From: an uncultured Christensenellaceae bacterium
GTDB taxonomy: Bacteria > Bacillota > Clostridia > Christensenellales > Christensenellaceae
Direction: 5' to 3'
DNA: 20,066 nt
NCBI GenBank assembly: GCA_934555865.1
Contig: CAKTFI010000020.1
Location: forward strand, 1 to 20,066
The position numbers and the translations under genes were made by a program. How positions within the stretch are numbered: the first letter of the stretch is position 1; every line of letters begins with the position of its first letter. The notes beneath the pieces were generated by a model. That model was given only the letters and a program-made list of their open reading frames with translations. It did not search any database and had not been told where the DNA came from. This document shows positions 1-8,430 of this stretch, piece after piece.

Positions 1-104
1 GAGAGATTTGTTTTTGCTGCATTGGACTCTGAACGCGCTTGCTTGAATGCAAAAAATAAGATTTATTTTGCGGGAAAATGGCTTGACAATATATATATAT
101 TAGT

Positions 105-146
105 ATGTAGAAATTTCGAAAACGAGATTTCTACATTTTTTGTTTT
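105..146 (+). terminator. Terminator-like hairpin in the lipoprotein leader
   Basis: Bases 105-118 pair with 123-136 as a 14-bp stem with one G-U wobble, closed by an AAAA loop and followed by a T-rich run (136-146). This is a good intrinsic terminator shape. A TTGACA lies just upstream at 83-88, but no good -10 hexamer follows at 16-18 bp. The hairpin ends 25 bases before the lipoprotein start codon. It may end transcription of a gene outside the window, or act as an attenuator in the lipoprotein leader; the sequence does not decide between these. Confidence 0.55.
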
Positions 147-160
147 GAGGAGAACCGCAT

Positions 161-922
161 ATGAAAAGAATTGTCGCAGGCATCCTAAGTTTTCTCATGT
201 TGTTTTTGTTTGTTGGGTGTGCAAAAGGGGTCAGCCAAGCAGAATACGATGCACTAAAATCCGAATTAGACCATCTCAAAGAGAACTCATCAGAAATCTC
301 TTCCGCGGATATTTCTGCGCCGGACGCAAATATTTCTACACCGGAACCAGAGAAGAAGCCTACTCCCGCTGGGAAATTTGACGAGGAAACTGTACTTTCA
401 AAACTGGAAGTAACGAAGTATTCCTATTCCACAAAATACTGGCATTATGCCTTTCTTGTGATCAAGAACAATTCGGAATTTGACCTTAGGATTTCCGCAG
501 AGATGAAATTTTATAATGATGGAAATCTGGTCGGCGCCAGTTCAGTAAGTCAGGAGGCGGTAGAAGCCGGGACGGAAACGATTCTTTGTACAATGCCGGA
601 CGAAGCATTTACGGACATCGAATATACCTTGGAAGCGCAGGAAGAATCTATTTATGAGTGTGTAATATCCGATTTGTCCTATGAAACGACTTCCGCCAAA
701 AAGAAAGAAATTGTCTCCGTTACAAGCAATGGCACAGAAGCTGCCGAATTTGTAGAAGGATATGTACTCTTTTTTGAAGGGGATACGCTCGTTGATTCTG
801 ATGATGCTTATTTTACGGATGACGACTCTGAGATAAAACCCGGAAAAACAATTACCAAGGAACTAGAGTGCAGTAAAAATTATGATTCTATAAAAATCTA
901 CTTCACCGGACGCCGCTATTAA
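161..922 (+). CDS. Putative lipoprotein with N-terminal coiled coil and FxLYD-like domain
   Basis: 253 residues. The N-terminus is a lipoprotein signal: basic MKR, a hydrophobic core (about residues 4-18) and a lipobox ending FVGC, so Cys20 should be lipidated and the protein anchored outside the cell membrane. Residues about 24-45 look like a short coiled coil, followed by a Ser/Pro/Thr-rich linker to about residue 72. The remainder looks like one or two beta-sandwich modules of the FxLYD type, with alternating hydrophobic strands and a conserved-looking stretch at residues 97-120 (FLVIKNNSEFDLR). The start is supported by GAGGAG at 147-152, eight bases before ATG. The gene is visibly more AT-rich than everything to its right, suggesting recent acquisition or relaxed selection. 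Function is unknown; a cell-surface role is inferred from the signal only. Confidence 0.75.
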   Translation: MKRIVAGILSFLMLFLFVGCAKGVSQAEYDALKSELDHLKENSSEISSADISAPDANISTPEPEKKPTPAGKFDEETVLSKLEVTKYSYSTKYWHYAFLVIKNNSEFDLRISAEMKFYNDGNLVGASSVSQEAVEAGTETILCTMPDEAFTDIEYTLEAQEESIYECVISDLSYETTSAKKKEIVSVTSNGTEAAEFVEGYVLFFEGDTLVDSDDAYFTDDDSEIKPGKTITKELECSKNYDSIKIYFTGRRY

Positions 923-999
923 GGTTTGGCTTTCCAAGAGCGAAGCTGTTGTTCAATATTACAAAAATTTGTTTCAGAGAAACCAGATAAAATGAAGAG

Positions 1000-1032
1000 A
1001 GCGCTGTTCCTGTTACGGGGACAGCGCTTTTT
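1000..1032 (+). terminator. Intrinsic terminator after the lipoprotein gene
   Basis: AGCGCTGTTCC (1000-1010) pairs with GGGACAGCGCT (1018-1028) with one imperfect position, and a run of T follows to 1032. It lies about 80 bases after the lipoprotein stop and directly before the marR promoter. Confidence 0.8.
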
Positions 1033-1038
1033 GCCCTC

Positions 1039-1066
1039 TTGACAAGTCAAAAAATAGGAATAAAAT
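1039..1066 (+). promoter_or_regulatory. marR-family gene promoter with overlapping dyad
   Basis: TTGACA (1039-1044) and TAAAAT (1061-1066) are spaced by 16 bp. The -35 is part of a perfect dyad, TTGAC-AA-GTCAA (1039-1050), and a second palindrome, ATGTACAT, lies at 1083-1090 just before the ribosome binding site. MarR proteins bind such short dyads and commonly repress their own gene, so autoregulation is a reasonable inference. Confidence 0.65.
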
Positions 1067-1101
1067 AAGAATAAATTGTTTTATGTACATAGGAGACTGA
1101 T

Positions 1102-1536
1102 ATGGACGCACGAGAATTTGCGGGAATGATGCTGGATTTGGAACGGATCTCCCGTGCTAGCGTAGAAAACCTCTTCTTTCGCAGTTGTGCGCAATATGAG
1201 CTCTCCATGAACGAATTGCGGCTTTTACTGGAACTGCACAAGGCAGGGCGCAGCACCGTGGGCGAAGTGAGCGATGTCCTGGGGATCCTGCGCGGGAACA
1301 TGGCGGGACTGGCAAAGCCGTTGGAACGGCGCGGGTGGATCCGCCGGGTGCGCAGCCTGGAGGACGAACGCGTCGTCTTTTTGGAACTCACCGCGGCGGG
1401 AGAGGCCAAGGCGGAGGGGATCCTGAGTCAGGTACAGGAACGATTTGCGCCGATTTTGCAAAACGAGCCGCCGGAAACAGCAGAGGCCATCCTTGCCGGG
1501 CTCAAGGCGTTGTATGCGCTGCTTGCGCAGATTTGA
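1102..1536 (+). CDS. MarR-family transcriptional regulator
   Basis: 144 residues, the usual MarR length. Flanking helices make the dimer interface. The winged helix-turn-helix covers about residues 35-100: the recognition region is around VGEVSDVLGILRGNMAGLAKPLERRGWI, and the wing carries the family signature DERVVFLELTAAGEA, which matches the DxRxxxLxLTxxG pattern. The start is set by AGGAG at 1091-1095, with ATG at 1102. No ligand can be read from the sequence. There is no obvious transporter or redox gene next to it, so its targets beyond its own promoter dyad are unknown. The following purine operon has its own promoter. Confidence 0.88.
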   Translation: MDAREFAGMMLDLERISRASVENLFFRSCAQYELSMNELRLLLELHKAGRSTVGEVSDVLGILRGNMAGLAKPLERRGWIRRVRSLEDERVVFLELTAAGEAKAEGILSQVQERFAPILQNEPPETAEAILAGLKALYALLAQI

Positions 1537-1547
1537 ACGGGAAAGGC

Positions 1548-1576
1548 TTGACGAACCGCCCCGAATCTTTTACAAT
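1548..1576 (+). promoter_or_regulatory. Promoter of the purine operon
   Basis: TTGACG (1548-1553) and TACAAT (1571-1576) have the ideal 17-bp spacing. Transcription would start near 1583, leaving a leader of about 168 bases that contains the riboswitch. Confidence 0.8.
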
Positions 1577-1596
1577 GAAATCAGAAGAATATTCCG

Positions 1597-1714
1597 CTTT
1601 CTGTAACTGACGGATCTATGGATTACCATGGGGGAGCAGAGAGAATTGAATGCCGGCCGTCTGGGTAATCGCTTTCGCATAGATGATGCGGAGGGGTTGC
1701 CCTTTTTCTTTTTT
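1597..1714 (+). promoter_or_regulatory. ZTP/ZMP (pfl motif) riboswitch
   Basis: The leader carries both conserved blocks of the pfl RNA: ACTGACGGA (1606-1614) and ATGCCGGCCGTCTGGG (1650-1665). The second is nearly identical to the same block in the Fusobacterium ulcerans ZTP aptamer as I remember it. The fold is consistent. P1 pairs 1597-1603 with 1637-1643, P2 pairs 1616-1621 with 1626-1631 around an ATTA loop, and P3 pairs GACGG (1609-1613) with CCGTC (1657-1661). The expression platform is the terminator at 1663-1714; its 5' strand uses the last GGG of the aptamer, so folded aptamer and terminator should exclude each other. This predicts an ON switch when ZMP or ZTP accumulates, which happens when 10-formyl-tetrahydrofolate is short. 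The downstream genes consume ZMP. Confidence 0.88.
1663..1714 (+). terminator. Riboswitch-controlled intrinsic terminator
   Basis: GGGTAATC (1663-1670) pairs with GGTTGCCC (1695-1702) with two G-U wobbles. An inner stem CGCAT/ATGCG (1676-1680 with 1686-1690) stacks above it. The stem is followed by TTTTTCTTTTTT (1703-1714). The 5' strand overlaps the aptamer's conserved CTGGG. Confidence 0.82.
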
Positions 1715-1750
1715 ACAGAGAGAAACGGGAATACATGGGAGGATGCTATC

Positions 1751-2476
1751 ATGAGTTTGGATGTCTATGAAGCGCACAGGATCGGCGATCTGTTGCGCAC
1801 AAACGCTTACCCCGGCCGGGGAATCGTCGTCGGGAAGACGGCGGACGGCGCGCATGCGGCCATTGCGTACTTTATCATGGGGCGCAGCGAGAACAGCCGC
1901 AACCGCATTTTTGTGGAACGGGGCGAGGATGTGACCATCTATCCGTTCGATGAAAGCAAGGTGGAAGACCCGTCGCTCATCATCTATTCGCCGATCCGCG
2001 TGCTGGATAGCCGGGTGATCGTTACCAACGGTGACCAGACGGACACGATCTATGAGGGCCTGCAACAGGGCAGTTCTTTCGCGGGCGCGCTGGAGACACG
2101 CACATTTGAGCCAGATGCCCCCAACTTCACGCCGCGCATCAGCGCCCTTCTGGACCTGGGTGCGGGGGATTTTTCCTATCAGATGAGCATTTTAAAGAGC
2201 GCTGACGCGCAGGGCAGCGCGTGCAGCCGCTATACCTTCTCCTATCCGGCGATCGCTGGTGTGGGGCATTTCCTGCACACCTATCACAGCGACGGTTCGC
2301 CGATCCCGACCTTTCAGGGCGAGCCGGAACGCATCTGCCTGGACGGCACGATCGACGAATTTACGCAGGAGATTTGGAGCTCGCTGCATGCGGAGAATAA
2401 GATTTCGCTCTATACCCGCTATATCGACTTGAACACCGGCAAGGTCGAAAGCCGGCTGCATAATAAAAACCAATAA
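1751..2476 (+). CDS. purO: IMP cyclohydrolase, PurO-like (COG3363 type)
   Basis: 241 residues. The protein closes the purine ring, converting FAICAR to IMP, the last step of de novo purine synthesis in the cytosol. It belongs to the PurO-like family rather than the N-terminal domain of classical PurH. Conserved blocks are YPGRG (20-24), GRSENSRNR (44-52), NGDQTDTI (93-100), EPDAPNFTPRI (120-130) and GEPERI near residue 197. ATG 1751 is chosen because GGGAGG at 1737-1742 is correctly spaced and the family begins here; the in-frame ATG at 1628 lies inside the riboswitch aptamer and would add unrelated residues. The gene is followed after 10 bases by the formyltransferase that makes its substrate, so both are cotranscribed under ZTP riboswitch control. 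Confidence 0.88.
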   Translation: MSLDVYEAHRIGDLLRTNAYPGRGIVVGKTADGAHAAIAYFIMGRSENSRNRIFVERGEDVTIYPFDESKVEDPSLIIYSPIRVLDSRVIVTNGDQTDTIYEGLQQGSSFAGALETRTFEPDAPNFTPRISALLDLGAGDFSYQMSILKSADAQGSACSRYTFSYPAIAGVGHFLHTYHSDGSPIPTFQGEPERICLDGTIDEFTQEIWSSLHAENKISLYTRYIDLNTGKVESRLHNKNQ

Positions 2477-2486
2477 AGAGGCAACT

Positions 2487-3671
2487 ATGAAAGAATTTGA
2501 ATTGAAATACGGCTGTAACCCGAACCAGAAGCCTGCGCGCATCTATATGCGACAGAGCGAAGACCTGCCGATCGAGATTTTGGGCGGTCGTCCGGGCTAC
2601 ATCAACTTTTTGGACGCGTTCAACAGCTGGCAGCTGGTGCGGGAGCTCAAGGCGGCGCTGCACATGCCGGCGGCGACCTCCTTTAAGCATGTCAGCCCGA
2701 CCTCGGCGGCGCTGGCCATCCCCATGAGCGAGGAATTGCAGCGCGCCTGCTTTGTGCAGGATGTCAAGGGCCTTGCGGATTCGCCGATGGCGACCGCCTA
2801 TGCGCGCGCCCGTGGGACGGATCGCATGTCCTCCTTCGGCGACTGGATCGCCCTGAGCGACACCTGCGATGTGACGACGGCCAAGCTCATCCGCCGCGAG
2901 GTGTCGGACGGCATCATCGCGCCGGGCTACACGCCGGAGGCGCTGGAGATCCTCCGCAAAAAGCGCAAGGGCAGCTACAACATCATCCAGATCGACCCCA
3001 GCTATGAGCCGGAGCCGATCGAGCGCAAGCAGGTTTTCGGCGTCACTTTTGAGCAGCAGCGCAATTCCATCCACATTGACGAATCGCTGCTCACCAACCT
3101 GGTGACCCAAAACAAAAACCTCCCGCCGGAGGCCAAGCGCGACCTCATCGTCTCGCTCATCACACTCAAGTATACGCAGTCCAATTCCGTCTGCTATGCG
3201 GTCGACGGGCAGGCCATCGGCGTCGGCGCAGGGCAGCAGTCGCGCATCCACTGCACGCGCCTCGCGGGCGGCAAGGCGGACTTTTGGCACTTGCGGCAGC
3301 ATCCGAAGGTCTTGAACCTGCCGTTCCGCAAGGAAATCGGTCGCCCCGAGCGGGACAACGCCATTGACATCTACCTTGGCGACACGAGCGAGGAGATTTT
3401 GGCGGACGGCAAGTGGGAAGCCTTCTTCACCGAGCGCCCGGAGGCGTTTTCCAAGGAGGAGCAGCAGGCATACCTTGCGGGGATTCACGGCGTTTCGCTG
3501 GGCAGCGATGCCTTCTTCCCGTTCGGCGACAATATCGAGCGCGCCCATCGCAGCGGCGTGAGCTATGTCGCACAGCCGGGCGGTTCGGTGCGGGATGACA
3601 ATGTCATTGAGGTCTGCGACCGCTATGGCATGGCGATGGCCTTTACGGGTGTCCGCCTGTTCCATCATTGA
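2487..3671 (+). CDS. purH: Stand-alone AICAR formyltransferase
   Basis: 394 residues, the size of the free-standing AICARFT family and lacking the IMP cyclohydrolase domain of classical PurH. It transfers the formyl group of 10-formyl-tetrahydrofolate to AICAR (ZMP), giving FAICAR. The catalytic Lys-His pair of the family is visible as SFKHVSPTSAA (K67, H68). Other family blocks are SSFGDWIALSD, YTQSNSVCYA, GAGQQSRIHCTRLA, DAFFPFGDNIERA and the C-terminal QPGGSVRDDNVI. The gene is second in the purO operon, and its ribosome binding site (AGAGGCAAC) lies between the two genes. Its substrate ZMP is the ligand of the riboswitch in the shared leader. Gene naming varies for the split enzyme; purH is used here for the AICARFT activity only. 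Confidence 0.92.
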   Translation: MKEFELKYGCNPNQKPARIYMRQSEDLPIEILGGRPGYINFLDAFNSWQLVRELKAALHMPAATSFKHVSPTSAALAIPMSEELQRACFVQDVKGLADSPMATAYARARGTDRMSSFGDWIALSDTCDVTTAKLIRREVSDGIIAPGYTPEALEILRKKRKGSYNIIQIDPSYEPEPIERKQVFGVTFEQQRNSIHIDESLLTNLVTQNKNLPPEAKRDLIVSLITLKYTQSNSVCYAVDGQAIGVGAGQQSRIHCTRLAGGKADFWHLRQHPKVLNLPFRKEIGRPERDNAIDIYLGDTSEEILADGKWEAFFTERPEAFSKEEQQAYLAGIHGVSLGSDAFFPFGDNIERAHRSGVSYVAQPGGSVRDDNVIEVCDRYGMAMAFTGVRLFHH

Positions 3672-3690
3672 GGCACGACGCACAATAGGT

Positions 3691-3739
3691 GCAAACAAAA
3701 AGCGTTCTCCCCACTCCGGGGAAAACGCTTTTTGTTTGC
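3691..3739. terminator. Bidirectional terminator between convergent genes
   Basis: Bases 3691-3712 and 3718-3739 form a 22-bp inverted repeat with a single mismatch and a 5-base loop. Its flanks are A-rich on the left and T-rich on the right (AAACAAAAAGCG and CGCTTTTTGTTT), so it can terminate in both directions. It separates the plus-strand formyltransferase from the minus-strand NAD(P)H-hydrate repair gene. Confidence 0.9.
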
Positions 3740-3753
3740 TGTTCGTGGGGGAT

Positions 3754-5232
3754 TCAGTCCTGCATCGCCTTTCCGAGGAAGGCGATCGTGTGTTCCGGCG
3801 TCTGCGCATACGCGCCGTATTCCTGCCCGGCGAGCTCTGCCGCCTTTCCGCAGAGGTAGGCCGCGCCATAGGCGCTTTCGCACGGCGAGAGCCCCTGGGC
3901 AAGCAGGGCCCCGATCACGCCGCTCAGCACATCGCCGGAGCCGCCCTTTGCCATCCCCGGCGTGCCTGCCGTGATAAGATAGCTCGCCTCTCCATCCGTC
4001 ACCACACTGGTCGCGCCCTTTAGGAGGAGGACGACGCCGGTTTTTTTGGCGTATGCTCGCGCATGCGCCAGCGGGTTTTGCAGGATGTCCCGCAGGGGAA
4101 GGCCGCTGAGCCGCGCAAATTCGCCGGGATGCGGTGTGAGGACGGTATTCGCCCCAAAGTGGGCGATGCCCATCTGCGCGCAGAGGTTGAGCGCGTCGGC
4201 GTCCAGCACCTTCGGGAGATCCATTTCCGCCACCTGCTGGACAAGTGGCTGCGATTCCGGTCGTGTACCCATGCCCGGGCCGACGACTAGGGCGGTACAG
4301 CCCTCCGCCGCTTTGAAAAAGTTGTCACAGCACAGGAAATCCTCCGCCGAAGAGATGTCCCTGGCAAGGGCCAGGGGCACTTCCCGCTGCGCTAGATCCT
4401 GCACATAGCGGCAGCCGAGCAGGCAGGTGATCCCGGCGCCGCCGGCAATGGCGGAGCGCAGGGCGAGCATGGCCGCGCCGCCCATCCCGCGGGAACCGGC
4501 GGCAATGCCTACGCGCCCAAAGCTCCCCTTGTGCGTATTCTGCGTACGCGCAGGCAGACGGAAGGAATCCACCCAGAAAAGCGCCGAAGAAGTGGGGAAA
4601 GGGCCTTGCGCCGGGGCGATGGGCGTGACGCAGAGCTTGCCCGCATAGTCCCGCCCGGGGAAGAGCAGGTGCCCAGGTTTGGGTGCTGCGAAAGTGATAG
4701 TTTTATGCGCCTGTACCGCTTCCTCCACCTGCCCGGAATCAGCATATACCCCGGAAGGGATGTCGATCGCATAACATTTGGCCGTGTGTGCGCGCATGCG
4801 GCGGATGACCTCCAAAAAGACGCCTTGCGGCGGGCGGTTGAGCCCGATCCCAAACAGACCATCGACCATCACCTGTGCAGATTGGGCGAAAAAAGCGTTG
4901 AGGGTCTGCTCGTTGAGCAGCGTATACTGCCCGCTTCTTTGAAAATAGAGGAAGTTCGTGCGCGCGTCGCCTGTGAAGTCCTCGGTCAGGACGCCGAGGC
5001 GCACGGAATAGCCCTGCGTGAGTAGGATGCGGGCGACGGCGAGCGCATCCCCGCCGTTATTGCCGCGCCCTGCAATGCACAGCACGGTACAGGGGGTGAG
5101 AAAATCCGCAAAGATTTCCCGGCAGACGGCGTTCGCGGCCTGCTCCATCAATAAGAGGCCGGGGATTTTTCGTTCTTTGATCAACATTTGATCCATATTT
5201 CGCACCTGTTCGGCGGATAAAAGCGGTATCAT
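3754..5232 (-). CDS. nnr: Bifunctional NAD(P)H-hydrate repair enzyme (epimerase plus ADP-dependent dehydratase)
   Basis: 492 residues, the normal length for the fused YjeF-type enzyme. It repairs damaged, hydrated NADH and NADPH. The N-terminal epimerase domain (about 1-215) interconverts the R and S hydrates and shows GRGNNGGD (55-62) and DGLFGIGLNRPPQG. The C-terminal ribokinase-like dehydratase (about 225-492) removes water from the S form using ADP; it shows VLTPHPGEF and GTPGMAKGGSGD (Asp434 is the expected catalytic residue). The start is supported by AGGAGG on the minus strand (5242-5247), nine bases upstream. The gene is divergent from the XRE regulator across a 155-bp region with TTGTA repeats, so that regulator might control it; this is inference from position only. 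Confidence 0.93.
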   Translation of the reverse strand: MIPLLSAEQVRNMDQMLIKERKIPGLLLMEQAANAVCREIFADFLTPCTVLCIAGRGNNGGDALAVARILLTQGYSVRLGVLTEDFTGDARTNFLYFQRSGQYTLLNEQTLNAFFAQSAQVMVDGLFGIGLNRPPQGVFLEVIRRMRAHTAKCYAIDIPSGVYADSGQVEEAVQAHKTITFAAPKPGHLLFPGRDYAGKLCVTPIAPAQGPFPTSSALFWVDSFRLPARTQNTHKGSFGRVGIAAGSRGMGGAAMLALRSAIAGGAGITCLLGCRYVQDLAQREVPLALARDISSAEDFLCCDNFFKAAEGCTALVVGPGMGTRPESQPLVQQVAEMDLPKVLDADALNLCAQMGIAHFGANTVLTPHPGEFARLSGLPLRDILQNPLAHARAYAKKTGVVLLLKGATSVVTDGEASYLITAGTPGMAKGGSGDVLSGVIGALLAQGLSPCESAYGAAYLCGKAAELAGQEYGAYAQTPEHTIAFLGKAMQD

Positions 5233-5301
5233 GCGGCGGTTCCTCCTCGCAATACGGAAAGTAATGGCATAAAAAGCTTCCCTTTTCTGCCCAAACTATG
5301 C

Positions 5302-5356
5302 TACAATACGCTTAGTTACAAAATTGTAATATTTGTATTGCTATCACTATTATACT
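5302..5356 (+). promoter_or_regulatory. Divergent promoter region with TTGTA operator-like repeats
   Basis: A perfect dyad TTACAA-AA-TTGTAA sits at 5316-5329. The half-site TTGTA recurs at 5334-5338, ten bases after the copy at 5324-5328, which places both on the same helix face. A further TACAA is at 5302-5306. A plus-strand promoter can be read as TTGTAA (5324-5329), 18 bp, TATTAT (5348-5353), so a protein on the dyad would cover the -35. The same region must hold the minus-strand promoter of the nnr gene, which I cannot place with confidence. Confidence 0.5.
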
Positions 5357-5387
5357 GCGTCGGGCAGAGGCGGGAAAGAGGAAGATC

Positions 5388-6026
5388 GTGAAGTCGGGAG
5401 TATTCAGTGAAAATTTATATAAATACCGCATGTTGAAAAAGATTACACAGCGGGAGGTGGCGGACCGTATCGGCGTGCGTCAGCAGACGGTCGCGGCCTG
5501 GGAGGCCGGACGCTCCACGCCTTCGCCGGACATCCTCTGCGGCCTAGCGCAGATCTTTGAGATCACGACGGACGAGCTTCTAAAGCGTGGAGAGGAAATG
5601 GCGCAGGATTGGCCGATGCAGCGGCTGCAGGTGCCCGTTTTGCGAGAGAGGGTCTTGGCGGAGGGCGCGCTGTTGTTGCCGGAAAACATCGCGGCTTATC
5701 GGCAGTTGCTCGGGCGGCCGGATGCAAAATGCTTTTTGTTCCGCTGCACAGATGACAGTATGTCGCCCATTGTCTGCAAAAACGACCTGGTGCTGCTGGA
5801 GTCCTGCACGGAGGCGGTGCAGACGGGGATCTACCTTTTCCGCGGGGAAGGGGGGGCGCTTTTGCTGCGCAAGGCGGAAGCACTGCCGGAGGGAATACTC
5901 CTCCTGCCATATAACCCCGCAGAAGCGGCGGGAATTTTCCTGCCCGCGTCCGCCGCACCGGCGGCATGGCAGATCGTCGGGCGTGCAAAAGAGGTGCTAC
6001 GCGTCCTGGATGAGAAGCGGGAATAA
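5388..6026 (+). CDS. XRE-family regulator with LexA/S24-like C-terminal domain
   Basis: 212 residues. Residues about 10-66 are an XRE helix-turn-helix (TQREVADRIGVRQQTVAAWEAG). Residues about 113-205 resemble the peptidase S24 domain of LexA and phage repressors: TDDSMSP (Ser124 at the catalytic serine position), a following KNDLVLLE strand, and GALLLRKAEAL with Lys162 at the expected lysine position. I see no clear Ala-Gly or Cys-Gly cleavage site in the linker (67-112), so self-cleavage is uncertain and the domain may only dimerise or sense a signal. The start is GTG 5388 after AGGA at 5379-5382; alternatives are not excluded. The upstream TTGTA dyads suggest autoregulation. No phage genes surround it, so it is more likely a chromosomal regulator than a prophage repressor. 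Confidence 0.82.
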   Translation: MKSGVFSENLYKYRMLKKITQREVADRIGVRQQTVAAWEAGRSTPSPDILCGLAQIFEITTDELLKRGEEMAQDWPMQRLQVPVLRERVLAEGALLLPENIAAYRQLLGRPDAKCFLFRCTDDSMSPIVCKNDLVLLESCTEAVQTGIYLFRGEGGALLLRKAEALPEGILLLPYNPAEAAGIFLPASAAPAAWQIVGRAKEVLRVLDEKRE

Positions 6027-6067
6027 AAGTTTTTGAAAGAATTCATAAAAAAAGTTGCAAAAAATAT

Positions 6068-6095
6068 TTGTAATTGCGCACGCATTTGATATAAT
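6068..6095 (+). promoter_or_regulatory. gdhA promoter
   Basis: TTGTAA (6068-6073), 16-bp spacer, and a perfect TATAAT (6090-6095) preceded by TG at -15/-14 (extended -10). The leader to the chosen gdhA start is about 55 bases and A-rich. Confidence 0.75.
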
Positions 6096-6105
6096 AGGTT
6101 CATAA

Positions 6106-7491
<1,386 letters not shown>

Positions 7492-7504
7492 TTTTTAGCT
7501 TTTC

Positions 7505-7534
7505 AAAAGCGGTTCCTTCGGGAGCCGCTTTTTT
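7505..7534 (+). terminator. gdhA terminator
   Basis: AGCGGTTCC (7508-7516) pairs with GGAGCCGCT (7521-7529) around a TTCG tetraloop, followed by TTTTTT. It begins 14 bases after the gdhA stop. Confidence 0.93.
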
Positions 7535-7561
7535 GTACAATTCGCATTTTTGTGCTATACT
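7533..7561 (+). promoter_or_regulatory. Promoter of the amidohydrolase gene
   Basis: TTGTAC (7533-7538), 17-bp spacer, and TATACT (7556-7561) preceded by TGC (extended -10). The -35 starts inside the T-run of the gdhA terminator, so the two units are packed back to back. Confidence 0.78.
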
Positions 7562-7617
7562 ATGTGTTGCTTCTTCTGCGGCAACGCGAAAGAGGAAATG
7601 TGTTACAGGAGTTTTCT

Positions 7618-8424
7618 ATGAAACAGACCAAACGAAAAATCATCGATGTGCATGCACATATTTTTCCGGAAAAAATTCGCGAAAAGGCGGTAGAAGCTAT
7701 CGGCGAATTCTATGCCGCCCCCATGCAGCGCAAGGGATCACCGGACGATCTTTTGACCTATCGCGAAAAGGCGGGGATCGACTATTTCGTCGTCCATTCG
7801 GTGGCGACGGCGCCCAAGCAGGTGCTGCACATCAACGACTTTATCCATGCGCAGATGCAGGAGCACCCGGAGCTCATCGGCTTTGCCACGCTGCACCCCA
7901 AGATGGAGGGCCTGGCGGAGGAGATCGAGCGCGTGATCGGGCTTGGCTTTTCCGGCATCAAGCTGCACCCGGATTTTCAGCAGTTTGACATCGACGCGCC
8001 CGAGGCGCAGCAGCTGTATACCTTGGTGGACAACCGCCTGCCGATCCTGCTGCACATGGGCGATGCGCACAAAACCTTTTCGCACCCGAAGCGGCTCGCG
8101 CGGATGGTGGAGCAGTTTCCGGCGCAGGTGTTCATCGGCGCGCACTTCGGCGGATACAACGCCTGGGACGATGCGGAGACCTACCTGATCGGCAAAACAA
8201 ACATCTATATCGACACCTCGAGCTCTCTGTTTGCGATCTCGCCGGAGCGCGCCAAGGCCATGATCGAACGGCACGGCGTGGACAAGGTGCTGTTCGGGAC
8301 AGACTATCCCATGTGGGACCCGGCGGAGGAGTTGGAGCGATTTTTGCAGATCCCGCTCTCCGAAGAGGAACGCGCGGCGATTTTATATGAAAACGCGGCA
8401 AAACTTTTGAAGCTGGAAGTATAA
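7618..8424 (+). CDS. Amidohydrolase-superfamily metal-dependent hydrolase (amidohydrolase 2)
   Basis: 268 residues forming a TIM-barrel of the amidohydrolase-2 type (COG2159), the family that includes ACMSD-like decarboxylases and small hydrolases. Metal and catalytic positions are visible: VHAH (His12, His14), GIKLHPDF (residues 113-120), LLHMGDAH (His146), GAHFGG (His176) and FGTDYPMW (Asp229). The substrate cannot be read from the sequence; both hydrolysis and non-oxidative decarboxylation occur in the family. ATG 7618 is preferred because AGGAG (7607-7611) is six bases upstream; the in-frame GTG at 7552 falls inside the promoter. The gene appears to be a single-gene unit. Its apparent terminator is about 150 bases beyond the stop, after a segment that may be a separate RNA. 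Confidence 0.88.
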   Translation: MKQTKRKIIDVHAHIFPEKIREKAVEAIGEFYAAPMQRKGSPDDLLTYREKAGIDYFVVHSVATAPKQVLHINDFIHAQMQEHPELIGFATLHPKMEGLAEEIERVIGLGFSGIKLHPDFQQFDIDAPEAQQLYTLVDNRLPILLHMGDAHKTFSHPKRLARMVEQFPAQVFIGAHFGGYNAWDDAETYLIGKTNIYIDTSSSLFAISPERAKAMIERHGVDKVLFGTDYPMWDPAEELERFLQIPLSEEERAAILYENAAKLLKLEV

Positions 8425-8430
8425 TCGCGC

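Noticed and set aside
22..381. 119-codon frame at the left edge
   Set aside because: It overlaps the lipoprotein gene in another frame, runs through the hairpin, and lacks a ribosome binding site.
2361..3902. 513-codon minus-strand frame opposite the AICAR formyltransferase
   Set aside because: Shadow of a well-conserved gene; it also crosses the bidirectional terminator and has no recognisable motif.
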